Source: Clostridiales bacterium Firm_04 (lineage in GTDB: Bacteria > Bacillota > Clostridia > Oscillospirales > Ruminococcaceae). Taken from it: a stretch of 64,000 bases of DNA. The DNA lies in assembly GCA_001603005.1 (NCBI GenBank), contig LVAJ01000029.1, positions 23,385 to 87,384 of the forward strand, read 5' to 3'. The first letter of the stretch is position 1, and each line of letters begins with the position of its first letter. The notes under the pieces are model-generated. The model was not told the DNA's origin and searched no databases. It saw nothing but the letters and a program-made list of their open reading frames with translations. Below, piece after piece: positions 53,995-63,564 of this stretch. The position numbers and the translations under genes are program-made.

Positions 53995-56154
53995 ATGGCT
54001 AAGAAAAAAAAGCAAAGACCGCCTGTGACAGCAAAGCCCGCTGCGCCGGAAGCGAAGAATCAGCCCGAAGCACCGGTTTCGGCAGCTTCGCCGGAAACAA
54101 CTGAACAGCAGTCTTTGCCGGAGCCCGTACAGACAGAACAGCGCAAACAGGATGCAGCCCCCGCTGCGGAATCTGAACAGCAGACTGCAAAGGAAGAACC
54201 TGCATCTGATGCAGAAAAAAAACAGGACGTCTATAACTTTCAGGCGCTGAAACGCGACGTCACAGAATGGTTCGCGAAATATGAGCTGCCGGACATGCTG
54301 CTCTCCCGCTGTATCGTCGCATATTTCCTGACGGCTGCCTTCTGGGTGGTCTTCTACCGCAGAAAATTCGGCACGAAACCCGTCGATGACTGGCGCACAT
54401 ATATCACCAGATTCACCGAGGACGGGCGAACAACGATCTCCGTGATCCTGATCCTCTCCATTATCGTCGGATTGAGCTGCATCTGCTATCTGCTGCCGAA
54501 GCGCCGGCGCATCGTCGATCAGCTGCTCGCGATCGGCTCTGTCCTGACCTTCGATATCGCCGTGCTCTGGCGCGCAAATAACTTCTACCTCACGGCGGCT
54601 GTCATGTTTGTCTCGCTCGTGTTCATCTTCTACGAGCTCGGCAAGCTCAAATCGCTCGACATTCTGGAGCATGTTCCGTGGAAGGTCTGCGGCATCATCT
54701 CGCTGATCGCGGTGATCGGCGTGACCGCATTCATTTCGTGGCTGACGATCTGCCGGCACTATACCTTCGGCACGGCGTCCCATGACTTCGGTCTGTTCGT
54801 CCACATGTTCTATAACCTCGCGAACCGATTCTCCGCTGTCTCCACCGTGGAGCGCGAATATCCGATCTCGCATTTCCGCATCCACGCTTCCTATATCTAC
54901 TATCTGCTGGTGCCGATCTACAAGATGATCCCGCACCCGAACACGCTGCTGATCTCGCAGGCGGTGCTCGCAATGGGCGGCGCGATCCCGACCTTCCTGA
55001 TCGCAAAGCGCCGGAAGTTCAAGGGCATCCCGCTGATCTTCGTGACCTTTGCCTATGTCTTCTCCGTCTGCTTCTCCGCGCCCTGCTTCTACGATTTCCA
55101 CGAAAATGCGTTTCTTCCGACGCTGCTGATGTGGCTGCTCTGGGCTGTGGACAGCGAACGGCATATCTGGACGGCGGTCTTCTCCGTGCTCGTCTGCATC
55201 ACAAAAGAGGATGCCCCGCTCTATATCCTCTGCATCGGGCTGTTCATCTTCTTTGACCGCAAGGGCAAAAAGCTGCTCGAACGCGCGGAAGGTCTCATCA
55301 TGGCTGCGGTCAGCGGCGGCTATATGCTCTTTATCACGAACTGGCTCACCAAGAACGGCGACGGTCAGCTCATGACCGCAACGCGCTTCGGTCCCATGAT
55401 GATCGACCAGAGCGCCGGTCTGACCGAAGTCATCAAGAATGTGCTGCTCGATCCGATCTTCTTCTTCAGCCTGCTGATCAAAGAGGAAACGCTGCGCTTC
55501 TTCCTGACGGTCATGCTCCCGCTGCTGTTCCTGCCGTTCCTGACCAGGAAGATCCACCGCTTCTGGCTCATGGTGCCGTTCATCGTCATGAATCTGGCGA
55601 TCGGCGCGGGCTACGGCTATGCGGCGGATGTCAACTATCACTATGTCTTCGGCACCGGCGCGCTCCTGCTCTATATGGCGATCATCAATCTCGATGATTT
55701 CGAGGACCGCAACCGGCAGTCCATGGCGATCCTGACCGGCTCTGCGACGATCATGTCCTTCTTCGGGCTGCTCTCGCATCAGCTCACGAACAGCGATTGC
55801 TACAACGGCGGCAAGGAGATCTTCGACAAGGAAGTCGAGATCCTCGAAACGCTGCCGAAGGATCGCGTTGTCTGCGCGACCGCGTTCCTGATCCCGCACT
55901 GCTGCAACCGCGATTATATCTATCTGATCGACAAGCTGGACTTTGATGAGAGCACGGACAAGCTCATTGATCCGGATAAATATGATCTGATCGCGGTTCC
56001 GCCCGGAAACGAGATCGGTCAGAAAACCGTCACGCAGCTCGAAGAACTCGGCTGGACGATCTACGATCAGGTCGAAGGTCGAATCGTGGTCTATGAGAAC
56101 CCGAACAGTCCGGTACCGAAGCCGGATGTCTATTCCAAGACAGCGGAGAACTGA
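53995..56154 (+). CDS. DUF2079 family membrane protein
   Basis: A 719-residue protein. Residues 1-80 are cytoplasmic, rich in Lys, Gln, Ala and Pro. About eleven membrane helices follow. The DUF2079 signature 'HDFGLFVHMFYNLANRF' with 'ISHFRIHASYIYYLLVPIYKM' lies near 265-310. The C-terminal 150 residues are outside-type, soluble ('LPKDRVVCATAFLIPHCC'). DUF2079 proteins resemble GT-C glycosyltransferases that use lipid-linked sugars, so a cell-envelope glycosylation role is plausible but unproven. GAAGGAGG precedes the ATG. Its promoter region carries the composite repeat P4-P5. Confidence 0.85.
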   Translation: MAKKKKQRPPVTAKPAAPEAKNQPEAPVSAASPETTEQQSLPEPVQTEQRKQDAAPAAESEQQTAKEEPASDAEKKQDVYNFQALKRDVTEWFAKYELPDMLLSRCIVAYFLTAAFWVVFYRRKFGTKPVDDWRTYITRFTEDGRTTISVILILSIIVGLSCICYLLPKRRRIVDQLLAIGSVLTFDIAVLWRANNFYLTAAVMFVSLVFIFYELGKLKSLDILEHVPWKVCGIISLIAVIGVTAFISWLTICRHYTFGTASHDFGLFVHMFYNLANRFSAVSTVEREYPISHFRIHASYIYYLLVPIYKMIPHPNTLLISQAVLAMGGAIPTFLIAKRRKFKGIPLIFVTFAYVFSVCFSAPCFYDFHENAFLPTLLMWLLWAVDSERHIWTAVFSVLVCITKEDAPLYILCIGLFIFFDRKGKKLLERAEGLIMAAVSGGYMLFITNWLTKNGDGQLMTATRFGPMMIDQSAGLTEVIKNVLLDPIFFFSLLIKEETLRFFLTVMLPLLFLPFLTRKIHRFWLMVPFIVMNLAIGAGYGYAADVNYHYVFGTGALLLYMAIINLDDFEDRNRQSMAILTGSATIMSFFGLLSHQLTNSDCYNGGKEIFDKEVEILETLPKDRVVCATAFLIPHCCNRDYIYLIDKLDFDESTDKLIDPDKYDLIAVPPGNEIGQKTVTQLEELGWTIYDQVEGRIVVYENPNSPVPKPDVYSKTAEN

Positions 56155-56192
56155 TCTCCCCTGCACAACCGACACAACCGAATAAACCCAAA

Positions 56193-56241
56193 ATCCCCTG
56201 CACCGATGCCGCTTGCCGGTCTGATGCAGGGGATCTTTTTG
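56193..56241 (+). terminator. Intrinsic terminator of the DUF2079 gene
   Basis: Ten-bp stem ATCCCCTGCA/TGCAGGGGAT followed by CTTTTT. Confidence 0.85.
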
Positions 56242-56315
56242 AGTACGCGGATTCGGCAAACTTCCCAATTTCCGGTTACAAAATTTGACAGAATGCCAAA
56301 TTTCCCGCCGCTGTA

Positions 56316-56344
56316 TTGCCGCGCAGGAAAAAGTGTGCTATAAT
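56316..56344 (+). promoter_or_regulatory. Promoter of the zinc-ribbon membrane protein
   Basis: TTGCCG at 56316-56321 and TATAAT at 56339-56344, spacer 17 bp. A TTGACA at 56285 is too far from this -10 box to serve it. Confidence 0.7.
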
Positions 56345-56481
56345 GGGGGCAGAGAGTCAGGAAGATATGCCGCAGCCGCGCAGCATATTTCATTCACAGA
56401 ACAGTCTCACTCCTGCATCGCAGCACATCCGCTGCCGGTTTGCGCCGTTCGCTTTGCCCGTTTCAGGAAGGGTGGTGCGCC

Positions 56482-56916
56482 GTGTGTGAACAGTATGATT
56501 GCCCGTGGGATGCATGTCCGGAATATACAGAGAATGATGCGGAATGCGAGAACGATACGGACGATGAGGACTATGCAGAATACGCAGAGGATGAAACATA
56601 TGATTATGATGCGGAATCCGTCAACTATTCTGCATATGCCGGAGAAGATACATCGGAATCGACAGCAGTGGCTTACGCAGCCGCGCCCGCTGCTGAGGAT
56701 CTTCGTGCGCTCACGGAAGATCCGAATGTGCTCATAGTGCTGTTTGCGATCCTGTTCGGGTTCCTGCTCGGCGCCTCGCTCAATTCGCGCTCCAACGCCG
56801 GCTGTGCGTTTTGCAGACGCCCCGGTGAGATCGGCGGGTTCTATAAGAACGGCGATATGAACAAGGAGAAAAAGCCCGCTGTCTACTGCCCGATGTGCGG
56901 CAAAAAGCTGCATTGA
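56482..56916 (+). CDS. Acidic single-pass membrane protein with C-terminal zinc ribbon
   Basis: About 144 residues from a GTG start 9 bases after AAGGG. The N-terminal 70 residues are extremely acidic and Tyr-rich (Asp/Glu/Tyr repeats such as 'DDEDYAEYAEDETYDYD'). One hydrophobic helix follows ('VLIVLFAILFGFLLGASL'), then two CxxC knuckles, 'CAFCRR' and 'CPMCGKKLH', forming a zinc ribbon. No family is recognised. The layout suggests a membrane-anchored adaptor. A TTG at 56440 is a weaker alternative start. Confidence 0.65.
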   Translation: MCEQYDCPWDACPEYTENDAECENDTDDEDYAEYAEDETYDYDAESVNYSAYAGEDTSESTAVAYAAAPAAEDLRALTEDPNVLIVLFAILFGFLLGASLNSRSNAGCAFCRRPGEIGGFYKNGDMNKEKKPAVYCPMCGKKLH

Positions 56917-56960
56917 CAGCGCACGGCTCATCCGCAGAACAATCCCTGAAATGAAAAAAT

Positions 56961-57010
56961 ACGCCCCGAAGCGCTTCATGCAGACATGCAGAACACTTCG
57001 GGGCGTTTGA
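56961..57010. terminator. Terminator between convergent genes
   Basis: Eleven-bp stem ACGCCCCGAAG/CTTCGGGGCGT around a 24-base loop. The T run is short (TTTGATC), so efficiency is uncertain. Confidence 0.6.
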
Positions 57011-57041
57011 TCTGGGTGCTGTTTCAGCGGATCAGCCGGTT

Positions 57042-57554
57042 TCAGCCGGTTCGTTTCCGCGTCAGGAATATGCCGGCAGCCGAGCCGATCAGCAGAAGCG
57101 GTGCGATCCGGACAAAGACAAATTCAATCGCATGCAAAATCACACCCGCTGCGGCAAGCTCGGGATTGCTGTAATCCCAGTCCAGATACGGACTTCCTGC
57201 CCGAAACGCAATGAGCAGCCCCGCGACAGTCGCGATGCAAAGGATCACGCACATCCATTGCAGGATCCTGCGGGTGATTTCCTTCTTCCGCGCAAATTGC
57301 AGATTGAGGACTTCCAGCTTTTCCGAGACCGCTTTCAAATCATCTGATTCCGGTTCCGGAACCGTTTCGCCGAGCAGCACGCTGACCGGCGTTTGCAGCA
57401 CCTCTGAAACGGAGACCAGCATTTCAGCATCCGGCACGGAAAGCCCGCGCTCCCATTTGGAGACCGTCTGCCGCACCACATTCAGCTTGATCGCAAATTC
57501 CTCCTGCGAAAGTCCTTTTGCTTTTCTGAGTGTTCTGATGTTTTCGTTCAACAT
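57042..57554 (-). CDS. XRE family regulator with membrane segment
   Basis: A 170-residue protein. Residues 4-60 are a Cro/CI helix-turn-helix ('IRTLRKAKGLSQEEFAIKLNVVRQTVSKWERG'). A polar linker leads to two hydrophobic segments (about 98-115 and 137-162) and a short basic end. Membrane-anchored XRE regulators of this size are common in Clostridia and often respond to envelope stress. The target is unknown. GGAGG precedes the ATG. Confidence 0.88.
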   Translation of the reverse strand: MLNENIRTLRKAKGLSQEEFAIKLNVVRQTVSKWERGLSVPDAEMLVSVSEVLQTPVSVLLGETVPEPESDDLKAVSEKLEVLNLQFARKKEITRRILQWMCVILCIATVAGLLIAFRAGSPYLDWDYSNPELAAAGVILHAIEFVFVRIAPLLLIGSAAGIFLTRKRTG

Positions 57555-57683
57555 ACCGAAAACCTCCTTTCGCCATGATTATACCGCAAAACTGCCGTTT
57601 CTGCAAGCAACGCATCGTAACATTGCCGCAATTTCTGCATTTTGCAGCCGTTTCGCTGCACGATCCGCTTTCTGACGCAAAAA

Positions 57684-57725
57684 AGCCGCAGCATTCCTGA
57701 CCGGTGCAACCGGCATGCTGCGGCT
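57684..57725 (-). terminator. Intrinsic terminator of the patatin gene
   Basis: Eleven-bp stem AGCCGCAGCAT/ATGCTGCGGCT, then TTTTTT on the minus strand. Confidence 0.85.
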
Positions 57726-57731
57726 ATCTTC

Positions 57732-58613
57732 TTATTTCCGATCTGCCGGAGAACTGCCGCAGGAGAGAAACGCCTGCAGAACCGGAAGCTGCTCCATTGC
57801 CGTCTGCCGCCCGATCGCGTAGACCTCGCGCAGCACATCCGGATCATGCGACAGATGACTGACCGGCAGCTTCTTCGGCGGACGGATCACGAACGCCTCC
57901 CCTGCTGCCTCCGCCGCTGCCACATATTCCAGCTGACGGTTATAGACCAGATGCCGGCGCTCCATTGCACGGATCAGCTTCGGATACTTCCGGTAGACCG
58001 CGCGCACCAAAGGCATCGTCGAATTGGGCTCCTTGAGATAACCCGCGGGCTGCGTCAGGATCACGATGTTCCGCGTATAGCCCTTCCAGCGGAAATATTT
58101 CAGCGGGATCGAATCCGCTATGCCGCCGTCCAGCAGCTCATACTGCCCTGCCTTCACGATCTGCGAGCAGAGCGGCATGGATGCGCCTGCACGTACCCAT
58201 TCCAGCTCCTCGCGGCTGAGCAGATCCTTACACTGGTGATAGACCGCTTTGCCGGTGTTCACATCCGTACAGACGATGTAAAACGGGATGCCGCGGCGCA
58301 GAAAGGTCTCATTGTCGATCGGATCCAGATCCTCCGGGATCGTGTGATAGCAGAACTCCGCGCCGAACATGTCGCCCGTTGTCAGCAGCGACGGAACGCT
58401 GCAAAAACGCGGATCCTTGCAGAAGCGGATGCAGTAGCGCAGCGGTCTGCCCTTCTGCTGTGTCAGATAATTGCAGCCGAATGTCGCCCCTGCCGAAACG
58501 CCGATCGCGCCGTCCGTCTGAATGCCCTGATCCAGAAAGACGTCGATGACGCCGGCGGTGAACAGTCCGCGCATCGCGCCGCCTTCCATGACAAGACCAA
58601 GCTTTTCCTTCAT
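57732..58613 (-). CDS. Patatin-like phospholipase family protein
   Basis: A 293-residue soluble hydrolase: oxyanion region 'GLVMEGGAMRGLFTAGV' (residues 6-22), nucleophile elbow 'GVSAGA' near 38-43, and catalytic Asp in 'DGGIADSIPLKYF' near 157. These form the Ser-Asp dyad that cleaves acyl esters of lipids. The C-terminal part has the 'YNRQLEYVAAAEAAGEAFVIRPPKKLPVSHLSHDPDVL' pattern of bacterial YjjU-type patatins. It lies 63 bases downstream of trkH. The ATG follows GGAGG. Confidence 0.92.
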   Translation of the reverse strand: MKEKLGLVMEGGAMRGLFTAGVIDVFLDQGIQTDGAIGVSAGATFGCNYLTQQKGRPLRYCIRFCKDPRFCSVPSLLTTGDMFGAEFCYHTIPEDLDPIDNETFLRRGIPFYIVCTDVNTGKAVYHQCKDLLSREELEWVRAGASMPLCSQIVKAGQYELLDGGIADSIPLKYFRWKGYTRNIVILTQPAGYLKEPNSTMPLVRAVYRKYPKLIRAMERRHLVYNRQLEYVAAAEAAGEAFVIRPPKKLPVSHLSHDPDVLREVYAIGRQTAMEQLPVLQAFLSCGSSPADRK

Positions 58614-58676
58614 AATGTGCCTCCTGATTCCGGATATTGCTGCGTCAGTTGTTCCAAAGATGCCAATTGTTTTCTG

Positions 58677-60113
58677 TTATTTTTTCCATGTTGCGGGCGT
58701 CAGCAGCAGCACGATCGGAAACAGCTCCAGTCTGCCGGCGAGCATGTCGAAGATCAGCATGCACTTGGAGCCGGTGGAGAACACATCGAAATTTGAGGTC
58801 GGGCCGACCATGTTGAGTCCCGGACCGATGTTATCCAGCGTTGCAACAACTGCCGTGAAATTCGTCGTCAGGTCAAGCTGATCGAATGACAGCACGATCA
58901 TGCTGACGACATAGATCAGAATATAGCATGCGAAATAAACGCTGACAGACCGCGTGACCTCCTGATCGACCGGATGCCCGTCCATTTTCAGTGTTCTGAC
59001 CTGCCGCGGATGCGTCATGATGCCCAGCTCATTGTGCATGTGCTTGAAAAAGATGATGCAGCGCGAGACCTTGATGCCGCCGCCCGTACTGCCCGCGCAG
59101 GCGCCGACAAACATCAGCATGACCAGCAAGGTGCGGGAATACTCCGGAAATAAATTGAAATCGACCGTCGCAAAGCCCGTCGAGGACAGCAGCGAACCGA
59201 CGGTAAAGGCGCCGTGCATCAGCGCTTCGCCGGTGCCGCTGAACATCGGCAGATGCCGGATATCCAGCGTGACCGTCACGATCGCAAAGACAATGATGCC
59301 GAGATAAACCTTCAGCTCCTCGGTGAAGCCCTCCTTGAATTTGCGCAGAATGAACAGATAATAGCAGGTGAAATTGACGCCGAACAGGAACATGAACACC
59401 GTAATGACATTGATGCAGAACGGGCTGTACGGCATGCCTGCGGGATCGCAGGAGAAGCCGCCCGTTCCGGCAGTCGCAACGGCAATGTTGATCGCGTCGA
59501 AGATCGGCATGCCGCCGATCAGCAGCAGCACGAACTCGATCACCGTCATCACAAAATAGATCACATAGAGCAGCATCGCGGTCTTTTTGACGCGCGGCAC
59601 CAGCTTGCTGACGGACGGTCCGGGGCTTTCCGCTTTCATCAGATACATGTTCTGTCCGCCGGCGATCGGCAGCAGCGCCATGATGAACACCAGCACGCCC
59701 ATGCCGCCTACCCAGTGCGTAAAGCTGCGCCACATCAGCATGCATTTCGGCATGCCTTCCAGCGTGTGCAAAATGCTCGCGCCGGTCGTCGTAAAGCCGG
59801 AGACCGACTCGAACAGCGCATCCACAAAGCGCGGGATGCAGCCCGAAATATAAAACGGCAGCGCGCCGATCACGCTCAGAACGATCCAGCTCAGCGCCAC
59901 GATCACAAAGCCGTCGCGCGCAAACAGCGATTTGTTCTGCGGTTTGAAGCGGGTAATGATGAACCCCGCAGCCAGACAGCAGAGCGCGATCAGCGCAAAC
60001 AGCCGGATCTGCGGCTCACGGTAAACAGCGGCGGTCAGTGTCGGGACCGCCATGAATGCACCCTCGAAGATCAGCAGCAGTCCGAGGATATAGCCAGTCA
60101 TGCGAAAATTCAT
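58677..60113 (-). CDS. trkH: Potassium uptake protein TrkH
   Basis: A 478-residue membrane protein with four M1-P-M2 units. Selectivity-loop segments are visible as 'SGFTTTGASIL' (about 108-118), 'ATAGTGGFSCDP' (about 214), 'SLLSSTGFATVD' (about 310) and 'ATLDNIGPGLN' (about 430), each with the conserved loop Gly. With the TrkA regulator encoded 14 bases upstream, it forms a K+ (or Na+-dependent K+) uptake channel in the cytoplasmic membrane. Confidence 0.95.
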   Translation of the reverse strand: MNFRMTGYILGLLLIFEGAFMAVPTLTAAVYREPQIRLFALIALCCLAAGFIITRFKPQNKSLFARDGFVIVALSWIVLSVIGALPFYISGCIPRFVDALFESVSGFTTTGASILHTLEGMPKCMLMWRSFTHWVGGMGVLVFIMALLPIAGGQNMYLMKAESPGPSVSKLVPRVKKTAMLLYVIYFVMTVIEFVLLLIGGMPIFDAINIAVATAGTGGFSCDPAGMPYSPFCINVITVFMFLFGVNFTCYYLFILRKFKEGFTEELKVYLGIIVFAIVTVTLDIRHLPMFSGTGEALMHGAFTVGSLLSSTGFATVDFNLFPEYSRTLLVMLMFVGACAGSTGGGIKVSRCIIFFKHMHNELGIMTHPRQVRTLKMDGHPVDQEVTRSVSVYFACYILIYVVSMIVLSFDQLDLTTNFTAVVATLDNIGPGLNMVGPTSNFDVFSTGSKCMLIFDMLAGRLELFPIVLLLTPATWKK

Positions 60114-60127
60114 CGTTCAGCCCTCCG

Positions 60128-61483
60128 TCACTGCAGCAGATCGTTCATATCGTGCAGACCGAGGTGATTGGTGACGATGACAACGGAATCGCCCCGCTGG
60201 AGCCGGTCATTTCCGCGCGGGATCAGCACCTTGCGGTCGCGGAAGATCGCCGCAACAAGCACGCCGTCCTTCAATTGCAGCTTCATCAGCGGTGCAGCCG
60301 TCAGCGCGGAATCCTCCTTAACGATGAACTCCGCCGCCTCGACCTTGCCCTTGATGACCTGATACAGCGTTTCGAGGTTCGTTCCGATCGTCTTTTTCAT
60401 CGCACGGACATACCGGACAATGTAATCCGAGGTCAGATTCTTCGGGTAGATAATGGTATCCAGATCGAGATGCTCGATGACCTCATCGAAGTCGATCCGG
60501 TTGATTTTTGTAATGATCTTGCCGTTGCTGACCGATTTTGCGAACAGCGACAGCAGAATATTTTCCTCATCGAGATTCGTCAGCGAGACAAATGCCTCCG
60601 CGCGGTCAATGTTCTCCTGCATCAGGATCTCCTGATTGACCGCATCCGCCACAATGACACGCGTATCCCGCAGCTCTGCGGAGAGCTGTGCGGCGCGCGC
60701 CGGATCCTTTTCAATGATCGTGGCAGAGATGCCGGATTCCTCCAGTAAGGTGCAGAGATAATGCGAGATATCGCCGCCGCCTGCGATCAGCACATCATTG
60801 ACCGGCTTTGCCTTATAGTGGATCTTGCGGAAAAATCCGAATGCCGCCTTCGGCTCGGAGATGATCGAGATGATATCCCGCGCCTCGAACCGGAAATCGC
60901 CGGATGCGATATAGGCTTCGTCGCCGCGCTCGATCGTGCAGACCAGCAGATCGCAGTGCAGCTTGGAGCCGATCTCCCGCACGGTCATGCCGCAGAGCGG
61001 GGAATCCTCCGGCAGCTTGAATTTCAGCAGCTCCACCTTGCCCTTTGCAAAGGTGTCGATCTTGATCGCGGACGGGAATTGCAGCACGCGTGCGATCTCC
61101 TCCGCAGCAGCATACTCCGGATTGATGACCATTGCAAGCCCGAGCTCCTCCTTGAGGTATGGCGCATCTGCGTTATACTGCGGGCTGCGCACACGCGCGA
61201 TCGTCTGACAGTCGCCCGCCTTTTTCGCGATCAGGCAGCAAAGCAGGTTGCGCTCATCGGAGCCGGTGACTGCGATCATCAGATCGGCTTCGTCGATGCC
61301 TGCCTCTTTCAGCACGGCATGCGTCGCGCCGTTTCCGGTAATGCCCATGACGTCATACCGGTTGGCAAGATCGTTCACGCGGTCTGCATTGATATCCACG
61401 ACCGTCACATTGTTTCCCGCTTCATTCAGCTGCTCGACAAGCACCCTGCCGACCTTTCCGCAGCCCACAATGATAATATTCAA
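60128..61483 (-). CDS. trkA: Trk system potassium uptake regulator TrkA
   Basis: A 451-residue cytoplasmic protein with two RCK units. Each begins with a Rossmann fold: 'IIIVGCGKVGRVLVEQL' (residues 3-19, Asp in 'VVDINADRV') and 'DVLIAGGGDISHYLCTLLEE' near 231. Each ends with a TrkA-C domain ('KLPEDSPLCGMTVREIGSKL', 'SALTAAPLMKLQLKDG'). It binds NAD(H) or nucleotides and gates TrkH. It precedes trkH with a 14-base gap, so the pair is an operon. Confidence 0.95.
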   Translation of the reverse strand: MNIIIVGCGKVGRVLVEQLNEAGNNVTVVDINADRVNDLANRYDVMGITGNGATHAVLKEAGIDEADLMIAVTGSDERNLLCCLIAKKAGDCQTIARVRSPQYNADAPYLKEELGLAMVINPEYAAAEEIARVLQFPSAIKIDTFAKGKVELLKFKLPEDSPLCGMTVREIGSKLHCDLLVCTIERGDEAYIASGDFRFEARDIISIISEPKAAFGFFRKIHYKAKPVNDVLIAGGGDISHYLCTLLEESGISATIIEKDPARAAQLSAELRDTRVIVADAVNQEILMQENIDRAEAFVSLTNLDEENILLSLFAKSVSNGKIITKINRIDFDEVIEHLDLDTIIYPKNLTSDYIVRYVRAMKKTIGTNLETLYQVIKGKVEAAEFIVKEDSALTAAPLMKLQLKDGVLVAAIFRDRKVLIPRGNDRLQRGDSVVIVTNHLGLHDMNDLLQ

Positions 61484-61529
61484 TGCTCAGAAATCCTCCC
61501 AAAGCTTGGCTTTTGTCGGGTGATACCGC

Positions 61530-62258
61530 TCAGTCATGGCGTTCTGCATCACAGTCAAAGGTCTCGCAGAAGCGCGCGGAAAAGGAAGGCTCCCGTCCCG
61601 CGGCATGCAGATGTCCGGTATCGCCGAAGGTGTTGATGCGAAATGCTGCGACGCCCTTTCTGCGCTCCTCGGTGCTGACGACCGTGATCGCAGTCGGGGC
61701 GGCACAGAAGCCGTGCCAGAGCACCATCGGAGAGATCCCCGTCAGATGCCCCAGCATCACACATTCCACACCGAAATGACAGAAAAACAAAAGGGTATCG
61801 CGGTTCGGGCGCTCTGCCCGATAGATCATGCCGTCCCGCAGATAGCCGTGCTCTGCCAGCACAGCATCCAGTCCCTCATAAACACGCTGCGCTTCCGCAC
61901 CGACATGATGCGCCTGCATCACATCCGGCTCCGCCCAGCGGTCCTTGTCATAGTATCGCGGCTCTGCTGTCCATGCCGCCGGAAGCCAGTCCCACGGCAC
62001 GCGCACATCGCCCGTATCCGGATGCAGGATCGGCGCATGAAATTCGCGCAGCCACGGCAATGTGACCGCTTTCATGCCGCATGCATCCAATGTATATTCA
62101 GCAGTATCCTGCGCCCTGCCGAGCGGGGATACATAACACGCTGCAAAAGCATGTCCTTTCAGGCGCTCCGCGGCGAGCATTGCTTCGATCCGCCCCGTTT
62201 CGGTCAGCGTATCATGCTCGTAATCGGGATCGCCGTGACGCACAATCACCAGCTTCAT
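61530..62258 (-). CDS. Histidine phosphatase superfamily protein
   Basis: A 242-residue phosphatase with 'MKLVIVRHGDPDYEHDTLTETG' (catalytic His in RHG), 'YVSPLGRAQDTAEYTL' (second Arg) and 'LLFFCHFGVECVMLGHL' (second His). This is the full active site of the phosphoglycerate-mutase-like family. The substrate is unknown. It begins 3 bases after the stop of the upstream unknown gene and lies 46 bases before trkA, so the run from 63.5 kb may be one operon. Confidence 0.9.
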   Translation of the reverse strand: MKLVIVRHGDPDYEHDTLTETGRIEAMLAAERLKGHAFAACYVSPLGRAQDTAEYTLDACGMKAVTLPWLREFHAPILHPDTGDVRVPWDWLPAAWTAEPRYYDKDRWAEPDVMQAHHVGAEAQRVYEGLDAVLAEHGYLRDGMIYRAERPNRDTLLFFCHFGVECVMLGHLTGISPMVLWHGFCAAPTAITVVSTEERRKGVAAFRINTFGDTGHLHAAGREPSFSARFCETFDCDAERHD

Positions 62259-62261
62259 TGT

Positions 62262-62774
62262 TTACCACCAGTTCGTAAGCTTGAAATGCCACTCATATTG
62301 TTCCGGATGCTCCATGTAATCATCCGCATCCGCCTCGGTCATATGCTCGTCCGCATCGCTGTAAAGCAGCGCAGGATCCGGACACTGCATATCCACAAGG
62401 AGATCATGTACCTTCCCTGCAAGATGCAGACAGTGATGCTCCGTGAGGAGCGGATGCTCATACAGATCCGGATCCTCTGCAAAATTCCTGTACTGCCTGT
62501 CATCCGGCGCCAGATCGCAGCGGCTCAGAAGATAGCGGTAGATCGGCAGCAGCGCTTCCGCCGGCACATCCATACGTCCTGTCTTTTCATCATAGGACGT
62601 ACCGCAGCAGCGGTTGAGCGTGTCGATCACACCGTGCATGATGTCATGGTCGCCTGTCCAGAAAACGTGAAAATCTGTCTGATCGTGAAAAGGCGGTGCC
62701 GATTTTGTAAATGTCACGGGCTTTCCGTCCGATTTCCGGCGTATTTCCGCCCATAGGTCAAAATCCAGTCCCAT
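62262..62774 (-). CDS. Conserved-type cytoplasmic protein, unknown function
   Basis: A 170-residue protein beginning MGLDFDLWAEI, with many Asp, His and Trp residues and no membrane segment or known motif. Its ATG overlaps the stop of the dehydrogenase gene by one base (ATGTAATGG arrangement read on the minus strand), showing translational coupling. The histidine phosphatase starts 3 bases after its stop. Its role is unknown. Confidence 0.7.
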   Translation of the reverse strand: MGLDFDLWAEIRRKSDGKPVTFTKSAPPFHDQTDFHVFWTGDHDIMHGVIDTLNRCCGTSYDEKTGRMDVPAEALLPIYRYLLSRCDLAPDDRQYRNFAEDPDLYEHPLLTEHHCLHLAGKVHDLLVDMQCPDPALLYSDADEHMTEADADDYMEHPEQYEWHFKLTNWW

Positions 62775-63496
62775 TACATGTTCTCCGCTTTGGCAACTGC
62801 GTCTTCGAGCGTCATGCCGTGGAAATCGGCGGCAGCAAAGAGTCTGCCGGACTTCGGCTGCTCCAGAAATGCGCCGACCACAATGCCGGGGATCGCGCTT
62901 TCCGGTGCATTCGGTGCATGCGGCCCGCCGAGGTCGGTTCTGCACCAGCCCGGATCGGTCAGGTTGATCGCCACGCCTGTCCCGGCAAGCTTTGAGCCGA
63001 GATCGACCGTGACCTTATCAAGCGCTGCCTTGCTGGCGGAATAGCCCGCCTGCTCCGGCTCCAGACGAATGCCGCTTGTGGTGTTGACGACTCTGCCGAA
63101 GCCGCGCGCGATCATCTTCGGGATGAAGTGATAGCACAGCATCATCGGCGCGATCGTGTTAATGCGAAAGCTGGTTTCGTAGTCGCTGACCGGTGTTTCC
63201 CAGAAATCGCTGCGGTATGCGACCTGCACGCCTGCATTGTTCAGCAGAATGTCAACCGGCACGCCGAATGCGTCGATCTCTGCGATCGCGCGGCGGACGG
63301 AATCCGGATCGGACAGTTCGCATGCGACCTGCCGCACCTCGGTTTGCAGCTGCTCCGCGAGCGCTGCGGTATGTGCGGTGTCTCTGCTCAGCAGGATCAG
63401 ATTGCAGCCCTCTGCTGCAAGTGTTTTCGCCGCAAGGCTCCCCAGCCCGCGGCTGGCGCCCGTGACAAGCGCCCATTTTCCTCTCAGATTCAACAT
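62774..63496 (-). CDS. Short-chain dehydrogenase/reductase
   Basis: A 240-residue NAD(P)-dependent oxidoreductase of the classical SDR family: 'ALVTGASRGLGSLAAK' (cofactor-binding TGxxxGxG, residues 9-24), 'LLNNAGVQVAYRSDF' (NNAG), then the active-site Ser in 'NTTSGIRLE' and 'YSASKAALDKV' (YxxxK) near 150. The C-terminal half has 'NLTDPGWCRTDLGG'. The ATG follows AGAGGG; an upstream in-frame ATG at 63550 lacks a site. Substrate unknown. Confidence 0.93.
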   Translation of the reverse strand: MLNLRGKWALVTGASRGLGSLAAKTLAAEGCNLILLSRDTAHTAALAEQLQTEVRQVACELSDPDSVRRAIAEIDAFGVPVDILLNNAGVQVAYRSDFWETPVSDYETSFRINTIAPMMLCYHFIPKMIARGFGRVVNTTSGIRLEPEQAGYSASKAALDKVTVDLGSKLAGTGVAINLTDPGWCRTDLGGPHAPNAPESAIPGIVVGAFLEQPKSGRLFAAADFHGMTLEDAVAKAENM

Positions 63497-63564
63497 AAAA
63501 AGCCCTCTCTTCTTTTTTGTTGAGTAAAATACGGAGTTGTCCGGAAACATACTCCGTTCATCAT

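Noticed and set aside
53977..56268. 763-codon minus-strand frame opposite the DUF2079 gene
   Set aside because: Extreme Asp/Arg/Glu/His composition without motifs; the plus-strand gene has ribosome binding site, promoter, membrane helices and family signature.
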